A DNA stretch of 64,000 nucleotides. Source: Gallionella sp. Its GTDB lineage: Bacteria > Pseudomonadota > Gammaproteobacteria > Burkholderiales > Gallionellaceae. The stretch covers positions 206,577-270,576 of the forward strand of contig JAUXOL010000016.1 in NCBI GenBank assembly GCA_030682375.1, given 5' to 3'. The notes under the pieces are model-generated. The model had not been told where the DNA came from, ran no database searches, and saw only the letters and a list, made by a program, of their open reading frames with translations. A program made the position numbers and the translations under genes. Numbering within the stretch: the stretch's first letter is position 1; every line of letters starts with the position of its first letter. This document shows positions 22,861 through 33,400 of this stretch, piece by piece.

Positions 22861-24264
22861 CTACAGTTTGCTCACATCGACAAAATGCCCGGCGATCGCC
22901 GCCGCCGCCGCCATTTCCGGACTCACCAGATGCGTACGTCCGCCCTGTCCCTGCCGACCCTCGAAGTTGCGGTTGGAGGTCGAGGCACAACGCTCGCCCG
23001 GCTCCAGCCTGTCGTCGTTCATCGCCAGGCACATCGAACAGCCGGGATCGCGCCATTCGAAACCCGCCTCGACGAATATCTTATCCAGCCCTTCCTGCTC
23101 GGCCTGTGCCTTCACCAGACCGGAACCCGGCACGACCATCGCCAGCTTGACGTTGGCCGCGACCTTCTTGCCCTTGGCTACGGCAGCAGCCGCGCGCATG
23201 TCCTCGATGCGGCCGTTGGTGCAGGAGCCGATGAACACCTTGTCGATCTTGATCTCGGTCATCGGCGTATTCGCCGTCAACCCCATATAAGCCAGCGCGC
23301 GCTCCCAGTCGCCGCGCTTCACCGCATCGGGTGCGGAAGCAGGGTCCGGCACACTGCCATCGATATCCGTCACCATCTCCGGCGACGTACCCCAGGTCAC
23401 TTGCGGACGGATGATAGTCGCATCCAGCTCGACCACAGCGTCGAATGCTGCGCCCTCATCGGAGTGCAACGTCTTCCAGTACGCGACAGCTTTGTCCCAG
23501 TTGTCGCCCTGCGGCGCATAGGGACGACCCTTGATGTAGGCGAAAGTCGTATCGTCGGCGGCGATCATGCCGGCGCGCGCGCCCGCTTCGATGGCCATGT
23601 TGCACAGCGTCATGCGGCCTTCCATGCTGAGGCCGCGGATCGCGCTTCCCGCGAATTCTATGGCGTAGCCCGTTCCGCCCGCCGTACCCATCCTGCCTAT
23701 CACCGCCAGCGCGATGTCCTTGGCCGTCACGCCACGGCCCAGCACGCCTTCGACCTTGATCAGCATGGCCTTGGATTTCTTCGCCACCAGACACTGCGTC
23801 GCCATCACGTGCTCGACCTCGGAAGTGCCGATACCGTGCGCCAGCGCCGCAAACGCGCCGTGCGTGCTGGTGTGCGAATCGCCGCATACCACGGTCATGC
23901 CGGGCAGGGTCGCCCCCTGCTCGGGGCCCATCACATGCACCACGCCCTGACGCGCATCGCCCCGCTTGAATTCGACGATACCGAATTCGGCGCAGTTCGC
24001 ATCCAGCGTCTCCACCTGCAAGCGCGAGATCGGGTCCTTGATGCCGCCGCCGAGATTCTTCGTCGGCACGTTATGGTCCGGCGTCGCCAGCATGGACGCG
24101 GTGCGCCAAGGCTTGCGGTGCGCCAGCTTCAGACCTTCGAAGGCCTGCGGGCTGGTGACTTCATGCACCAATTGACGGTCGATATAGATCAACGCGGTGC
24201 CGTCGGCTTCCTGCCGCACCACGTGAGAATTCCAGAGTTTGTCGTAAAGAGTCTGTGCGCTCAT
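22861..24264 (-). CDS. leuC: 3-isopropylmalate dehydratase large subunit
   Basis: LeuC (467 aa) carries the [4Fe-4S] cluster of isopropylmalate isomerase, an aconitase-family enzyme. Cluster ligands are in [14 protein letters not shown] and [15 protein letters not shown]. Other blocks: [11 protein letters not shown] at the N-terminus, [36 protein letters not shown] and a C-terminal [20 protein letters not shown]. It is first in the leuC-entericidin-leuD-leuB-asd run; the 165-base gap to the divergent hydrolase gene probably holds the operon promoter. Confidence 0.98.
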   Translation of the reverse strand: MSAQTLYDKLWNSHVVRQEADGTALIYIDRQLVHEVTSPQAFEGLKLAHRKPWRTASMLATPDHNVPTKNLGGGIKDPISRLQVETLDANCAEFGIVEFKRGDARQGVVHVMGPEQGATLPGMTVVCGDSHTSTHGAFAALAHGIGTSEVEHVMATQCLVAKKSKAMLIKVEGVLGRGVTAKDIALAVIGRMGTAGGTGYAIEFAGSAIRGLSMEGRMTLCNMAIEAGARAGMIAADDTTFAYIKGRPYAPQGDNWDKAVAYWKTLHSDEGAAFDAVVELDATIIRPQVTWGTSPEMVTDIDGSVPDPASAPDAVKRGDWERALAYMGLTANTPMTEIKIDKVFIGSCTNGRIEDMRAAAAVAKGKKVAANVKLAMVVPGSGLVKAQAEQEGLDKIFVEAGFEWRDPGCSMCLAMNDDRLEPGERCASTSNRNFEGRQGQGGRTHLVSPEMAAAAAIAGHFVDVSKL

Positions 24265-24429
24265 GTTGTATCGCTTGCCCGATTCCCGATTTCAAGAGCG
24301 CGCGATTATGCCATAAGCGGCGCTGCTTCGCAGCCCGCGGCCGAACCGGCGAGGAACGCGAGAACCTCGCTGGCACTGAAAAATGTGCGATAGTTCCGTT
24401 ATATAGCCCGTTCCCGACAGGCCACAAAC

Positions 24430-25275
24430 ATGCTCTGGGAAACCCTCAAAAACGCCGTCATCCTCGCCGCCACGCTGTATGGCGTGATGCTGCTCGTGCT
24501 GTTCCTGCGGCAGGACGGCCTCGTCTATTACCCCGACCTGCCGAGCCGCGAATACGAGGCCACGCCCAAGCAGGAAAACCTGAGCTACGAGGACGTCACG
24601 CTGACCACCTCCGACGGCGTTCGCCTCGCCGCCTGGTTCGTGCCCGCGGAACATCCGCACGGCGCGCTGCTCTACGCCCACGGCAACGCCGGCAACATCT
24701 CGCACCGGCTGGACTCAATAAAGTTATTCCACGACATGGGGCTGTCGGTGCTCATCTTCGATTACCGCGGCTACGGCCGGAGCAGCGGCGAACCGGACGA
24801 GGAAGGCACTTACCGGGACGCCGAAGCCGCCTGGCAGCATCTCACCGCGCAACGCGGCATCGCGCCTGCACATATCGTCGTATTCGGCGAATCGCTGGGC
24901 TCGTCGGTTGCGGCGCACCTCGCGGCGCAGCATAGACCCGGCGCATTGATCCTCGCCTCCGCCTTCACCTCCGTTCCCGACCTGGCTTCCGACCTCTATC
25001 CGCTGCTGCCGGTGCGCTGGATCACCCGCTACCGCTACGACACGCAGCGCTATCTGCAGAATGTGCATGCGCCGGTGCTGATTGCGCACAGCCGCGAAGA
25101 CGAGATCGTTCCCTTTCTGCACGGACAGGCGCTCTACGCCGCCGCGCGCGAACCGAAACGATTTCTGGAACTGCGCGGCGGACACAACGACCTGTTCTTT
25201 ATGAACGCGGAACCCTTCGCACGCGCAACGAAAAGCTTCATCGAACAACATCTGCCCCAAGCTGCTCTACCGTAA
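24430..25275 (+). CDS. Membrane-anchored alpha/beta hydrolase (BEM46/YfhR-like)
   Basis: A 281-aa alpha/beta-hydrolase. Residues 9-27 form an N-terminal membrane anchor (AVILAATLYGVMLLVLFL). The oxyanion region ALLYAHGNAGNISHRLDSI, the nucleophile elbow VVFGESLGSSVAAHLA (GESLGS), a late Asp in LIAHSREDEIVPFLHG and His in LRGGHNDLFFM make a complete triad. This matches the BEM46/YfhR group of unknown substrate. It is divergent from leuC and followed by serB. Esterase or peptidase-like activity is a family-level inference. Confidence 0.85.
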   Translation: MLWETLKNAVILAATLYGVMLLVLFLRQDGLVYYPDLPSREYEATPKQENLSYEDVTLTTSDGVRLAAWFVPAEHPHGALLYAHGNAGNISHRLDSIKLFHDMGLSVLIFDYRGYGRSSGEPDEEGTYRDAEAAWQHLTAQRGIAPAHIVVFGESLGSSVAAHLAAQHRPGALILASAFTSVPDLASDLYPLLPVRWITRYRYDTQRYLQNVHAPVLIAHSREDEIVPFLHGQALYAAAREPKRFLELRGGHNDLFFMNAEPFARATKSFIEQHLPQAALP

Positions 25276-25332
25276 ACGGGAACGCAAAAGGCAATATCCG
25301 CTAAAATGCGCGCGACACGAAACTACCCGTGC

Positions 25333-25410
25333 GTAGGATGGGTGGAGCAACGCGATACCCATCGCCCACCGCTCCATTTGTTGGGTATCACTTCGTTCCA
25401 CCCAACCTAC
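25333..25410. repeat. GTAGGATGGGTGGAGC palindromic repeat upstream of serB
   Basis: GTAGGATGGGTGGAGCAACGCGATACCC is mirrored imperfectly by GGGTATCACTTCGTTCCACCCAACCTAC. It is a dispersed proteobacterial palindrome of the same general type as the one at 22009-22085 (GTAGG ends, internal inverted pairs). It lies in the 180-base hydrolase-serB gap. Confidence 0.75.
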
Positions 25411-25455
25411 AGATCGCTTACTTTGATTTTCGTCTAAAAAATCGACGACCAAACC

Positions 25456-26292
25456 ATGAACCTGATCCTACTAGCCCTGCACGACATCCCTTCCAGCCAG
25501 ATCGAGCATATCGCCAGACTCTCCGGTGCTACGCGCACCGAACAGATCGCCCCCCATGCGTGGCGTCTGCGCGATGCAAAGCCGCACGACGACATCGCCG
25601 ACTATTGTTTCGAGCACCGGATAGACTACGGCTTCGTGCCGCAGGGCAAACACCTGTCCGACTTCGGGCTGGTGGTGATGGACATGGATTCGACGCTGAT
25701 CTCCATCGAGTGCATCGACGAGATCGCCGACATGCAGGGGCTGAAGCCGCAGGTGGCAGCGATCACCGAAGAGGCGATGCGCGGCGAGATCGATTTCGCC
25801 GAGAGCCTGCGCCGCCGCGTGGCGCTGCTGGAAGGTCTGGACGAAGGAGCGTTGCAGCGCGTATACGACGAACGCCTGCAACTGAATCCCGGCGCGGAGA
25901 TCATGCTCGCTGCGCTAAAGAAGCACGGCATCAAGACGCTGCTGGTGTCCGGCGGTTTCGTATTCTTCACCGAGCGGCTGAAGACGCGCCTAGGCCTCGA
26001 CCATGCGCATGCGAACACACTCGAGATCGTCGACGGCAAACTCACCGGCAAAGTGTTGGGCAGCATCCTCGACGCACAGGCCAAGGCCGACTGGCTGGTG
26101 AAGATGCGCGACGAACTGGAACTGAAGCCAGAGCAGGTGATCGCGATGGGCGACGGCGCGAACGACCTGAAGATGATGGCGCAGGCCGGCGTCAGCATCG
26201 CCTACCACGCCAAGCCGGTGGTGCGCGCCCAAGCGAGCTACGCGCTCAACTTCGTCGGGCTGGACGGTCTGGTGAATCTGCTGTCGAACTGA
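25456..26292 (+). CDS. serB: Phosphoserine phosphatase
   Basis: SerB (278 aa) is a HAD phosphatase that hydrolyses phosphoserine in the last step of serine synthesis. Motif I is VVMDMDSTLISIECIDEIAD with the nucleophilic Asp near residue 77. Motif II is LLVSGGFVFFTERL, and motifs III/IV are VIAMGDGANDLKMMAQAGVS. The N-terminal 75 residues form the small regulatory-type domain common in proteobacterial SerB. It is preceded by a palindromic repeat and probably has its own promoter. Confidence 0.96.
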   Translation: MNLILLALHDIPSSQIEHIARLSGATRTEQIAPHAWRLRDAKPHDDIADYCFEHRIDYGFVPQGKHLSDFGLVVMDMDSTLISIECIDEIADMQGLKPQVAAITEEAMRGEIDFAESLRRRVALLEGLDEGALQRVYDERLQLNPGAEIMLAALKKHGIKTLLVSGGFVFFTERLKTRLGLDHAHANTLEIVDGKLTGKVLGSILDAQAKADWLVKMRDELELKPEQVIAMGDGANDLKMMAQAGVSIAYHAKPVVRAQASYALNFVGLDGLVNLLSN

Positions 26293-26362
26293 CAAGCTTG
26301 CCGGAGTGCAGGCAATTTAAAGATGTGGCAATACGATCAAGCACCTAACGGAGAGAATTGCC

Positions 26363-26998
26363 ATGAACGACAATATACGCAAGATCCTTAAACAGATAAG
26401 CGCCTTGGAAGCCGAGTTGGACACAGCGATAGCAGAGCAGGAAAGCCGTGTGCGCTACCGGATCGAGGGCAAGCGCGTGGTGTTCGAGTCCGCCATCAGG
26501 GAGGCGCACCGCAAGCTCAAGCCCAAGATGAACTTTTTAGTCTGGTTCTTTACCGTACGCCCCAAAAATTTCCTCACAATGCCTGTCATCTACGGCATGC
26601 TCGTTCCGTTGGCCTTGCTCGACCTGTGCATCAGCTTCTATCAGCTGACCTGCTTCCCGATCTACGGCATTGCCAGAGTGAAACGTTCCAACTACATTCT
26701 GGTCGATCGTCAATACTTGGCCTACCTGAATATCATTGAAAAGGCGGACTGCATTTACTGCGGATATGCCGTCGGGATGATCGCCTATGCCAGCGAAATC
26801 CTTGCCCGCACCGAGCAATATTTCTGCCCGATCAAACACGCGCGCAAGATGCTCGGTGCGCATGCGCGCTATGCTCGGTTTCTAGGCTACGGCGAGGCGG
26901 ATAACTTCCATGAAAAACTCGAAGAGTTCCGCAGCGATCTTGCACGGGAAGCGCGGCAGGAGGGCAAGCTAAACGACGCAAACAAGACGTCCCGCTAA
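26363..26998 (+). CDS. Conserved hypothetical protein with one or two membrane segments
   Basis: A 211-aa protein I cannot assign to a function. An N-terminal helix (residues 1-60, Glu/Lys/Arg-rich) leads to a hydrophobic part around residues 72-105 (MPVIYGMLVPLALLDLCISFY, then QLTCFPIYGIA). The middle has conserved-looking Cys/Tyr elements: KADCIYCGYAVGMIAYASEI and EQYFCPIKHARK, three Cys possibly in one site. The C-terminal 40 residues are charged. GGAGAG precedes the start. Similar proteins occur widely in Beta- and Gammaproteobacteria (from memory). It is convergent with the large signalling gene, with only 30 bases between. Confidence 0.75.
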   Translation: MNDNIRKILKQISALEAELDTAIAEQESRVRYRIEGKRVVFESAIREAHRKLKPKMNFLVWFFTVRPKNFLTMPVIYGMLVPLALLDLCISFYQLTCFPIYGIARVKRSNYILVDRQYLAYLNIIEKADCIYCGYAVGMIAYASEILARTEQYFCPIKHARKMLGAHARYARFLGYGEADNFHEKLEEFRSDLAREARQEGKLNDANKTSR

Positions 26999-27028
26999 TC
27001 ACCCATCAAGGGTATCCGCCGAACAGGG

Positions 27029-30000
27029 CTACATGACGTGGCCCTTGAATGCGGTGATATAGCTGTAGCAGATGCGTGCATCTTCGGCGAGTTCGAGGAA
27101 GGTGATAGTTCTACGGTTCCACTCGCTGAAGTCCGGCGCTCCGGCGACCCTGGACATATCGTGAAACTGCATGTTCCAGTCCAAAAACACACGCTGCCGC
27201 TCATGCCCTTCAATGACGATGCTCACATTCTTGTGTCGCGTATCGGCCCGGATGTACTCCATCAGCTTCAGCACGTTCTCGCGACTGCCTTCCAGCATCT
27301 GCATGAAGCAACCATCCTGATAGAGCATGCAGCCGGTGATGCCGGCAACTTGATTGTTCTGATGCGACACCCCGATGATGTTTGCCAGCGTCTCCTCATC
27401 CATCTCGACGGCTGCCTGGCTGACATACAACAGAAAATACAAAGACGGCTCGGCACCCTTCATTTCGCTACTCATCTCGCGGTCCACTGCCTCGATGAAA
27501 GTCTGTTCATCGAGCGGACGATAGCAAAGATAGCCTTGGATTAAATCGCAACCGTTCGAGCGCAACTCCAACAACTGCGCCTCGTTCTCCACCCCCTCTG
27601 CCACCAGCTTCATGCCCAGCGAACGCCCTAGGCCGATGATTGCGCGGATGATGGTGCGGCTGTCGGCCTGCTTGTCCACGCCATCGACGAAAGCCTTGTC
27701 GATCTTCAGTACGCTGACCGGCATGCGCGTCAATTGCGCCAGCGATGAATAGCCAGTACCGAAATCGTCCACCGCCACACGCAAGCCCAGTTCGGCCAAT
27801 TGTCGCAGCACATGCAGATTGCTCTCCACATCAGCCATCAGCGAGGTCTCGGTGATCTCGATCAGCATGCGGGTCGGATCGGCACCGGTCTCGCGCAATA
27901 TCCCGGCGAAATCCTGCGCCAGTGTTGCCTCATTCAACTGGCGCGTGGATACGTTCACAGACACATAGGACGGTGCCTGTACGCCCCAGCGCTGGCGCCA
28001 CTTGACCTCGGCCAGACAGCCCTGGCGGAACACCCACAAGCCGATGGCCACGATAGGGCCTGTCATCTCGGCGATAGGAATGAACACAGCGGGCGATATC
28101 TCGCCGCTTGGCGGATGCCAACGCAGCAGCAACTCCGCCCCGACGATGCGCCGGTTCTCGGCCGAGACGATGGGCTGGAAACGGCAGGAGAATTCGTTGC
28201 GCGCCAATGCTTGTCGCAGCCCTTCGGTCACCGACAAACGCTGGCGCACTTTCTCTTCCAGACTGTCGCTGAAGAAATGCCAACCGTCGCGCCCCTTCTG
28301 CTTCGCCTCGTACATGGCGGTATCGGCTGAACGCAGCAGATCATCAGCAGAATGCGTACTGCCATGTCCCACCGCGATACCGATACTGGCCGTAACGAAC
28401 AGCTGCGTACCGTTGAAATCGAAAGGCTGGCGCATCGCCTCGTTGATGCGCTCGGCCAGCGCCGAGATAGTGGTGGGTTGTTCCAGCTGTTCGCACAACA
28501 CGACGAACTCGTCACCAGCCAGACGTGCCACGGTATCGCCGGGACGCACCTGTTCGATCAATCGTGCCGATACCTGCTTGAGCAAGGCATCGCCCGCCTG
28601 ATGCCCGTGGGTATCGTTCACCAGCTTGAATCCGTCCAGATCGATGAACAACAACGCGACACTCAAACCCTGCCGTTGCGAACGCTGCAAGGCATTCACC
28701 AGCCGCTCGCGGATCAGCGCCCGGTTCGGCAACTGTGTCAGCACATCATGCGTCGCCCGCCACAGCATCTCCTCCTCCGCGTGCTTGCGTTCGGAGATGT
28801 CACGCATGGTGACGACCAGCATCCATGCATCGCCATTCTTGAACTTGGCGATCGCGGCTTCCAGCGGAAAGAACGAACCGTCTTTACGGTAACCCGATAT
28901 CTCGCCGCGCGACGACATGCGCCGCTCCATCTCCTCGCCCTGGACGAAGCCTCGCACCATATCGACATGCCGTTGCCGTATATGCGGCGGCAGCAGCAGG
29001 TGTACCGACATACCGACCATCTCCGCCAGGGTATAACCGAACAGCACACAGGCGCTGGGATTGGCTTCGGCGATGATGCCCAGATCGTTGGTGGCGATGA
29101 TGGCCATGTCGGCGATAGACAATATCTGCCGAGCCGTATTGAGTCTTTGCATGGCGGCAGTTGCTTCCGCCGATATGCGCTCCATCACCTGCGGCGAAGG
29201 CGGCGACTCGTGCAACTTCGCCACCGTGGCCTGCTCGCGATAACGCTCGGGGATCTCCGGCGCGATGCGCCCGAACGACTCGACGATGCCGAAAGTGCCG
29301 TCCGCATTGCAGCGCGCGAGATAAGTGTTCACACAGGCATGGTGGGTGTCGGCATCCATCACCACCTCGCCCTGCGGCGATGTCACACGCACGTTCTCCA
29401 GTGCTGCCACCACCGCTTCCGGCTCGGTCGTGCCCGCCATCTCTACCGCCTTGGCATAAGCCCGTACGCACAGATAAGTACCTTCGCCGAAATTGGTGAG
29501 AATGCCGTTGCCGTGCGGCCAGATGCCGGAAATGCCGGGCAGCTGCGCCAGCTGCTCCAGATAATTGCGATTCGCCGCCGTATCCACCGACATGAAATAG
29601 GTGTTGCTGGAATAGAAGCCCTCGCGCACATGCGTCGGCAGTTGACTGACCATCATCTCGTCGTAATGTCCCATCACCACCGCCATGCGCTTCTTCAGCC
29701 CCATCTCGGTGAAACGCGTGAGCAGATGCACCTGGTCGTCACCAGCAAAATAGGGCACGAACACATCGGCACCGGAACGGGCAACCTGGTTGAGCAAGGC
29801 GTCGATGTCTTGCAGACTCGCGCCTATGGGCAGGTACTCCTCGCCGAGGATGTCGCCACCCAGCCCGGTCAGTGAACGTTTGGCCGCATCGATGGAGCCG
29901 CGCGGCCATTCGTAGTTATTGCCCGCGAAGAACATCTTGAGGCCGTGGTGTTCGGCCATCCACGGGATCATCCTGTCGATCTGCTGGTTGGGCAGCGCGG

Positions 30001-30367
30001 CGAAGTGGAAGAAGTAGCGCCCGGAGATGCTGCCTTCGTAGAAAGAAAAGTTGAGATAAGGGATGCGCTTCGGTTCGGCCACCTGTGCAGCGACAGCGAT
30101 ACGAGAATTCGACAGCAGGTTGCCGATGATGGCATCGCAACGATGCTGCTCGACCAGACGCAAGGCAGCAGGAACAGCGGTCTGCGGCAGGCTGCCGTCA
30201 TCCTCGATGATCAGTTCCAACGGGCGGCCGAGCAGTCCACCGGCAGCATTGATCTCAGCGCAGGCGATCCTGGCAGCATTGCATATCTCGGCGCCATACA
30301 AGCCGACCAGACCGGTCAACGGGGGCATCAGACCTAAACGAATAGGATTCAATGCATTATCACTCAT
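27029..30367 (-). CDS. Multidomain c-di-GMP protein: periplasmic-binding fold, PAS, GGDEF, EAL, BLUF
   Basis: A 1112-aa regulator. Residues 5-385 are a type-I periplasmic-binding fold of the AmiC/UrtA amide-urea type (IRLGLMPPLTGLVGLYGAEI) but with no signal peptide, so it is cytoplasmic like AmiC. A PAS domain follows at about 415-530. GGDEF is slightly altered (LAGDEFVVLCEQ). EAL has ELLLRW in place of EALLRW, but NVSTRQL, EITETSL, DDFGTGYSSL, KIDKAFV and AEGVEN are intact. The last about 135 residues are a BLUF flavin domain with its Tyr (LLYVSQA), Asn (NNQVAGITG), Gln (CFMQMLEG) and Trp (DWNMQF). The ATG at 30367 is chosen for its AAGGA. No TM segment. It is divergent from nrdJ. Confidence 0.9.
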   Translation of the reverse strand: MSDNALNPIRLGLMPPLTGLVGLYGAEICNAARIACAEINAAGGLLGRPLELIIEDDGSLPQTAVPAALRLVEQHRCDAIIGNLLSNSRIAVAAQVAEPKRIPYLNFSFYEGSISGRYFFHFAALPNQQIDRMIPWMAEHHGLKMFFAGNNYEWPRGSIDAAKRSLTGLGGDILGEEYLPIGASLQDIDALLNQVARSGADVFVPYFAGDDQVHLLTRFTEMGLKKRMAVVMGHYDEMMVSQLPTHVREGFYSSNTYFMSVDTAANRNYLEQLAQLPGISGIWPHGNGILTNFGEGTYLCVRAYAKAVEMAGTTEPEAVVAALENVRVTSPQGEVVMDADTHHACVNTYLARCNADGTFGIVESFGRIAPEIPERYREQATVAKLHESPPSPQVMERISAEATAAMQRLNTARQILSIADMAIIATNDLGIIAEANPSACVLFGYTLAEMVGMSVHLLLPPHIRQRHVDMVRGFVQGEEMERRMSSRGEISGYRKDGSFFPLEAAIAKFKNGDAWMLVVTMRDISERKHAEEEMLWRATHDVLTQLPNRALIRERLVNALQRSQRQGLSVALLFIDLDGFKLVNDTHGHQAGDALLKQVSARLIEQVRPGDTVARLAGDEFVVLCEQLEQPTTISALAERINEAMRQPFDFNGTQLFVTASIGIAVGHGSTHSADDLLRSADTAMYEAKQKGRDGWHFFSDSLEEKVRQRLSVTEGLRQALARNEFSCRFQPIVSAENRRIVGAELLLRWHPPSGEISPAVFIPIAEMTGPIVAIGLWVFRQGCLAEVKWRQRWGVQAPSYVSVNVSTRQLNEATLAQDFAGILRETGADPTRMLIEITETSLMADVESNLHVLRQLAELGLRVAVDDFGTGYSSLAQLTRMPVSVLKIDKAFVDGVDKQADSRTIIRAIIGLGRSLGMKLVAEGVENEAQLLELRSNGCDLIQGYLCYRPLDEQTFIEAVDREMSSEMKGAEPSLYFLLYVSQAAVEMDEETLANIIGVSHQNNQVAGITGCMLYQDGCFMQMLEGSRENVLKLMEYIRADTRHKNVSIVIEGHERQRVFLDWNMQFHDMSRVAGAPDFSEWNRRTITFLELAEDARICYSYITAFKGHVM

Positions 30368-30463
30368 ACCATCCTTTTCATCAGCGTCGGCATAACACAA
30401 ACATGCCTCACATTACCGCATCCGCGACAAAATTGCGTCATGTGATTGCCCGCCATCTATCCG

Positions 30464-30469
30464 TATAAT
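30464..30469 (+). promoter_or_regulatory. Possible -10 element for nrdJ
   Basis: A perfect TATAAT lies 49 bases upstream of the nrdJ start, but no good -35 is found at 16-18 bases, so an activator may be needed or the match may be chance. No conserved cobalamin-riboswitch element is apparent in the 150-base divergent gap. Confidence 0.3.
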
Positions 30470-30517
30470 TGCCAGCCTTATCACCTCGTCTCCCACCTCA
30501 GATCAGGAACCCCAGAA

Positions 30518-33346
30518 ATGACGCAAGAGATCAGCACCGAAGTATTGCTGGAAAAATACGCCGAGCCGGGCGAGCACTCGATCGAGGATGTGCGCCGCCG
30601 CGTGGCGCGCGGGCTAGCGCAGGCCGAAAAACCGGAGCAGCGCGCGCAGTGGGAGGAAAAGTTCTTCCTCGCGCAGGAAAACGGTTTCGTGCCCGCCGGG
30701 CGCATCAATTCCGCCGCCGGACTAAAGATCCAGGCCACCCTCATCAACTGCTTCGTGCAACCGGTAGGCGATGCGATCTCCGGCACCACCGACGGCAAGC
30801 CGGGCATCTACGACGCGTTGCAGCAGGCAGCCGAGACCATGCGGCGCGGCGGCGGGGTCGGCTACGACTTTTCCTCCATCCGTCCCGAGGGGGCGCATGT
30901 CAAAGGCACTAACTCGCGCGCCAGCGGCCCGATCTCCTACATGCGCGTGTTCGACCGCTCCTGCGAGACGGTGGAATCCGCAGGCAGCAGGCGCGGCGCG
31001 CAGATGGGCGTGCTGCGCTGCGACCATCCCGACATCGAAAAATTCATCGGCGCCAAGGACAAGGGCGACCTGCGCAACTTCAACATCTCCGTCGGCGTGA
31101 CCGATGCGCTGATGCAGGCGGTGGAAAAGGACGAGGAATTCGAACTGGTGCATGCCGCCGAACCCGCCACCGCGCTCAAGGAACAGGGTGCGACACGCCG
31201 CGCCGACGGTCGCTGGATCTATCGCAAGGTGCGCGCCGTCGAGCTGTGGAAACAGATCATCGCCAGCACCTACGATCACGCCGAACCGGGCGTGCTGTTC
31301 ATCGACCTGATGAACCGCGACAACAACCTGTCTTATTGCGAAGTCATCGAAGCCACGAACCCCTGCGCGGAGCAACCCCTGCCCGCCTACGGCTGCTGCT
31401 GCTTAGGCTCGATCGACCTGACGCGCATGGTGAAGAATCCGTTCTCGGTGCATGCCGGTTTCGACTACGAACCGTTCAAACAACTGGTGCACACCGCGGT
31501 GCGCATGCTGGACAACGTGCTGGACGTCAGCGCATGGCCGCTGCCCGAACAGCAGCTGGAAGCGCAAAGCAAGCGCCGCATCGGCCTGGGCTACACCGGG
31601 CTGGGCGATGCCCTGACGATGCTGGGACTGCGCTACGATACCGACGAGGCGCGCGCCTTCGCCGCCGACATCACCCGCATCATGCGCGACGAGGCCTATC
31701 TCGCGTCGGTGGAGCTCGCGCAGGAGCGCGGCGCATTCCCGCTGCTGGATGCGGAGCAATATCTGGAAGCACCCCGCTTCGCCTCGCGCCTGCCGGACGA
31801 GCTGAAAGACAAGATACGGCAGCACGGCATACGCAACAGCCACCTGCTGTCCATCGCGCCCACCGGCACGATCTCGCTGGCCTTTGCCGACAACGCTTCC
31901 AACGGCATCGAGCCGGCGTTCTCGTGGTTCTACACGCGCAAGAAGCGCATGCCGGACGGCACCACCAAGGACTATCAGGTCGAGGATCACGCTTGGCGCG
32001 TGTACAAAAAACTGGGCGGCGACACGGAGCATCTGCCTCCCGCCTTCGTCTCCGCGCTGGACATCTCCGCGATCGACCACATGAAGATGGTCGCCGCCGT
32101 CGCCCCGTTCATCGACACCTCTATCAGCAAGACGGTGAATGTGCCCGCCGACTATCCTTACGACGATTTCAAGGACCTCTACACCGAGGCGTGGAAGGCC
32201 GGACTGAAGGGTCTGGCGACCTATCGTCCGAACAGCGTGCTGGGTTCGGTGCTGTCGGTCACGCCGGAGCCGAAGACGGACGAGCAGCCGCAGGATTTCG
32301 TGTTCGACCAGGATAGACGCATCGTGCTGGAAGCTGCTCCCACGCCCGCACTCGCCTCGCTGCGCTGGCCGGGCCGCCCCAAGCTGCCTAGCGGCAGCGA
32401 AGGCTGGGTGTCGCAGGTGGTGAAACATCCGCTCGGCAGCTTCGTGGCCTTCGTGTCGCATACAACGAATGGTTGCAACCATCCGTTCGAGGTGTGGGTG
32501 AACGGTTCCGAGCAGCCGCGCGGTCTCGGCGCGCTGGCGAAATCGCTGTCTATGGACATGCGCACGCGCGATCCGGTGTGGATACGCATGAAGCTGGAGA
32601 TGCTGATGAAGACCGCGGGCGACGACGCCTTCGACATGGCCATGCCGCCCGACGGCGAGATAAAGCGCATGCCCAGCCTGGTCGCCGCGTTCGCGCATCT
32701 GCTGAAATACCGCATCGAAGCGCTGGGTGCGCTGGAAGTCAGCGAAGCCGCGACCACACCGATGATGGATGCGCTGTTCGCGAAGAAGGAACCCAAGACC
32801 GGCACCGACGGTACGATGAGCTGGACGGTAGACATTTCCAATGCGGGCAGCGGCGACGACTTCGTGCTCGGACTAAAGGAGCTGGTGCTGCCCGACGGCC
32901 AGCGCCGCCCCTATTCGATGTGGCTGTCCGGCGTGTATCCGCGCGCGCTCGACGGGCTGTGCAAGGTGCTGAGCCTGGACATGCGCGTGATCGACCCGGC
33001 GTGGATAGGCATGAAGCTGCGCAAGCTGCTGAACTTTGGCGAACCGCTGGGCGACTTCATGGCGCGCGTGCCGGGCGGGATGAAGATGGAAAGCTACCCG
33101 TCGACCGTGTCCTACGTCGCCAAGCTCATCATCCACCGCTACGCCATGCTCGGCATCCTCGACGAGCACGGCTACCCGGTGCAGCAGATGGGCGTACTGG
33201 AGATCCCCGAGGGCCAGATCAAACCCACCGCGATCCACAAACCGCTGACCGGCAAACTGTGCAAGGAATGCGGCAACGCCACGCTGATCAAGAAGGACGG
33301 CTGCGAATTCTGCACCAGTTGCGGCGCGATAGGGGCCTGCGGCTAG
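30518..33346 (+). CDS. nrdJ: Adenosylcobalamin-dependent ribonucleoside-diphosphate reductase (class II)
   Basis: A 942-aa B12-dependent ribonucleotide reductase; it works with or without oxygen. The ATG at 30518 is chosen (the opening [20 protein letters not shown]). Catalytic features: [28 protein letters not shown], the radical-site [20 protein letters not shown], and [20 protein letters not shown]. The C-terminal third holds two related segments, [20 protein letters not shown] and [19 protein letters not shown], each followed by MDMR...DP.WI.MKL. The end is a Cys-pair tail ([24 protein letters not shown]) for thiol re-reduction or zinc binding. Confidence 0.95.
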   Translation: MTQEISTEVLLEKYAEPGEHSIEDVRRRVARGLAQAEKPEQRAQWEEKFFLAQENGFVPAGRINSAAGLKIQATLINCFVQPVGDAISGTTDGKPGIYDALQQAAETMRRGGGVGYDFSSIRPEGAHVKGTNSRASGPISYMRVFDRSCETVESAGSRRGAQMGVLRCDHPDIEKFIGAKDKGDLRNFNISVGVTDALMQAVEKDEEFELVHAAEPATALKEQGATRRADGRWIYRKVRAVELWKQIIASTYDHAEPGVLFIDLMNRDNNLSYCEVIEATNPCAEQPLPAYGCCCLGSIDLTRMVKNPFSVHAGFDYEPFKQLVHTAVRMLDNVLDVSAWPLPEQQLEAQSKRRIGLGYTGLGDALTMLGLRYDTDEARAFAADITRIMRDEAYLASVELAQERGAFPLLDAEQYLEAPRFASRLPDELKDKIRQHGIRNSHLLSIAPTGTISLAFADNASNGIEPAFSWFYTRKKRMPDGTTKDYQVEDHAWRVYKKLGGDTEHLPPAFVSALDISAIDHMKMVAAVAPFIDTSISKTVNVPADYPYDDFKDLYTEAWKAGLKGLATYRPNSVLGSVLSVTPEPKTDEQPQDFVFDQDRRIVLEAAPTPALASLRWPGRPKLPSGSEGWVSQVVKHPLGSFVAFVSHTTNGCNHPFEVWVNGSEQPRGLGALAKSLSMDMRTRDPVWIRMKLEMLMKTAGDDAFDMAMPPDGEIKRMPSLVAAFAHLLKYRIEALGALEVSEAATTPMMDALFAKKEPKTGTDGTMSWTVDISNAGSGDDFVLGLKELVLPDGQRRPYSMWLSGVYPRALDGLCKVLSLDMRVIDPAWIGMKLRKLLNFGEPLGDFMARVPGGMKMESYPSTVSYVAKLIIHRYAMLGILDEHGYPVQQMGVLEIPEGQIKPTAIHKPLTGKLCKECGNATLIKKDGCEFCTSCGAIGACG

Positions 33347-33400
33347 CTTCGAACGGGCAGGGTTTATCGGCGGCAGGGAGGATGAAGACCGGTCAGCAGG

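Noticed and set aside
24265..24429. Leucine leader peptide/attenuator before leuC
   Set aside because: No short frame with a run of Leu codons followed by a terminator hairpin was seen.
30401..30517. Cobalamin riboswitch upstream of nrdJ
   Set aside because: The gap is short and no B12-box-like or multi-stem element is visible.
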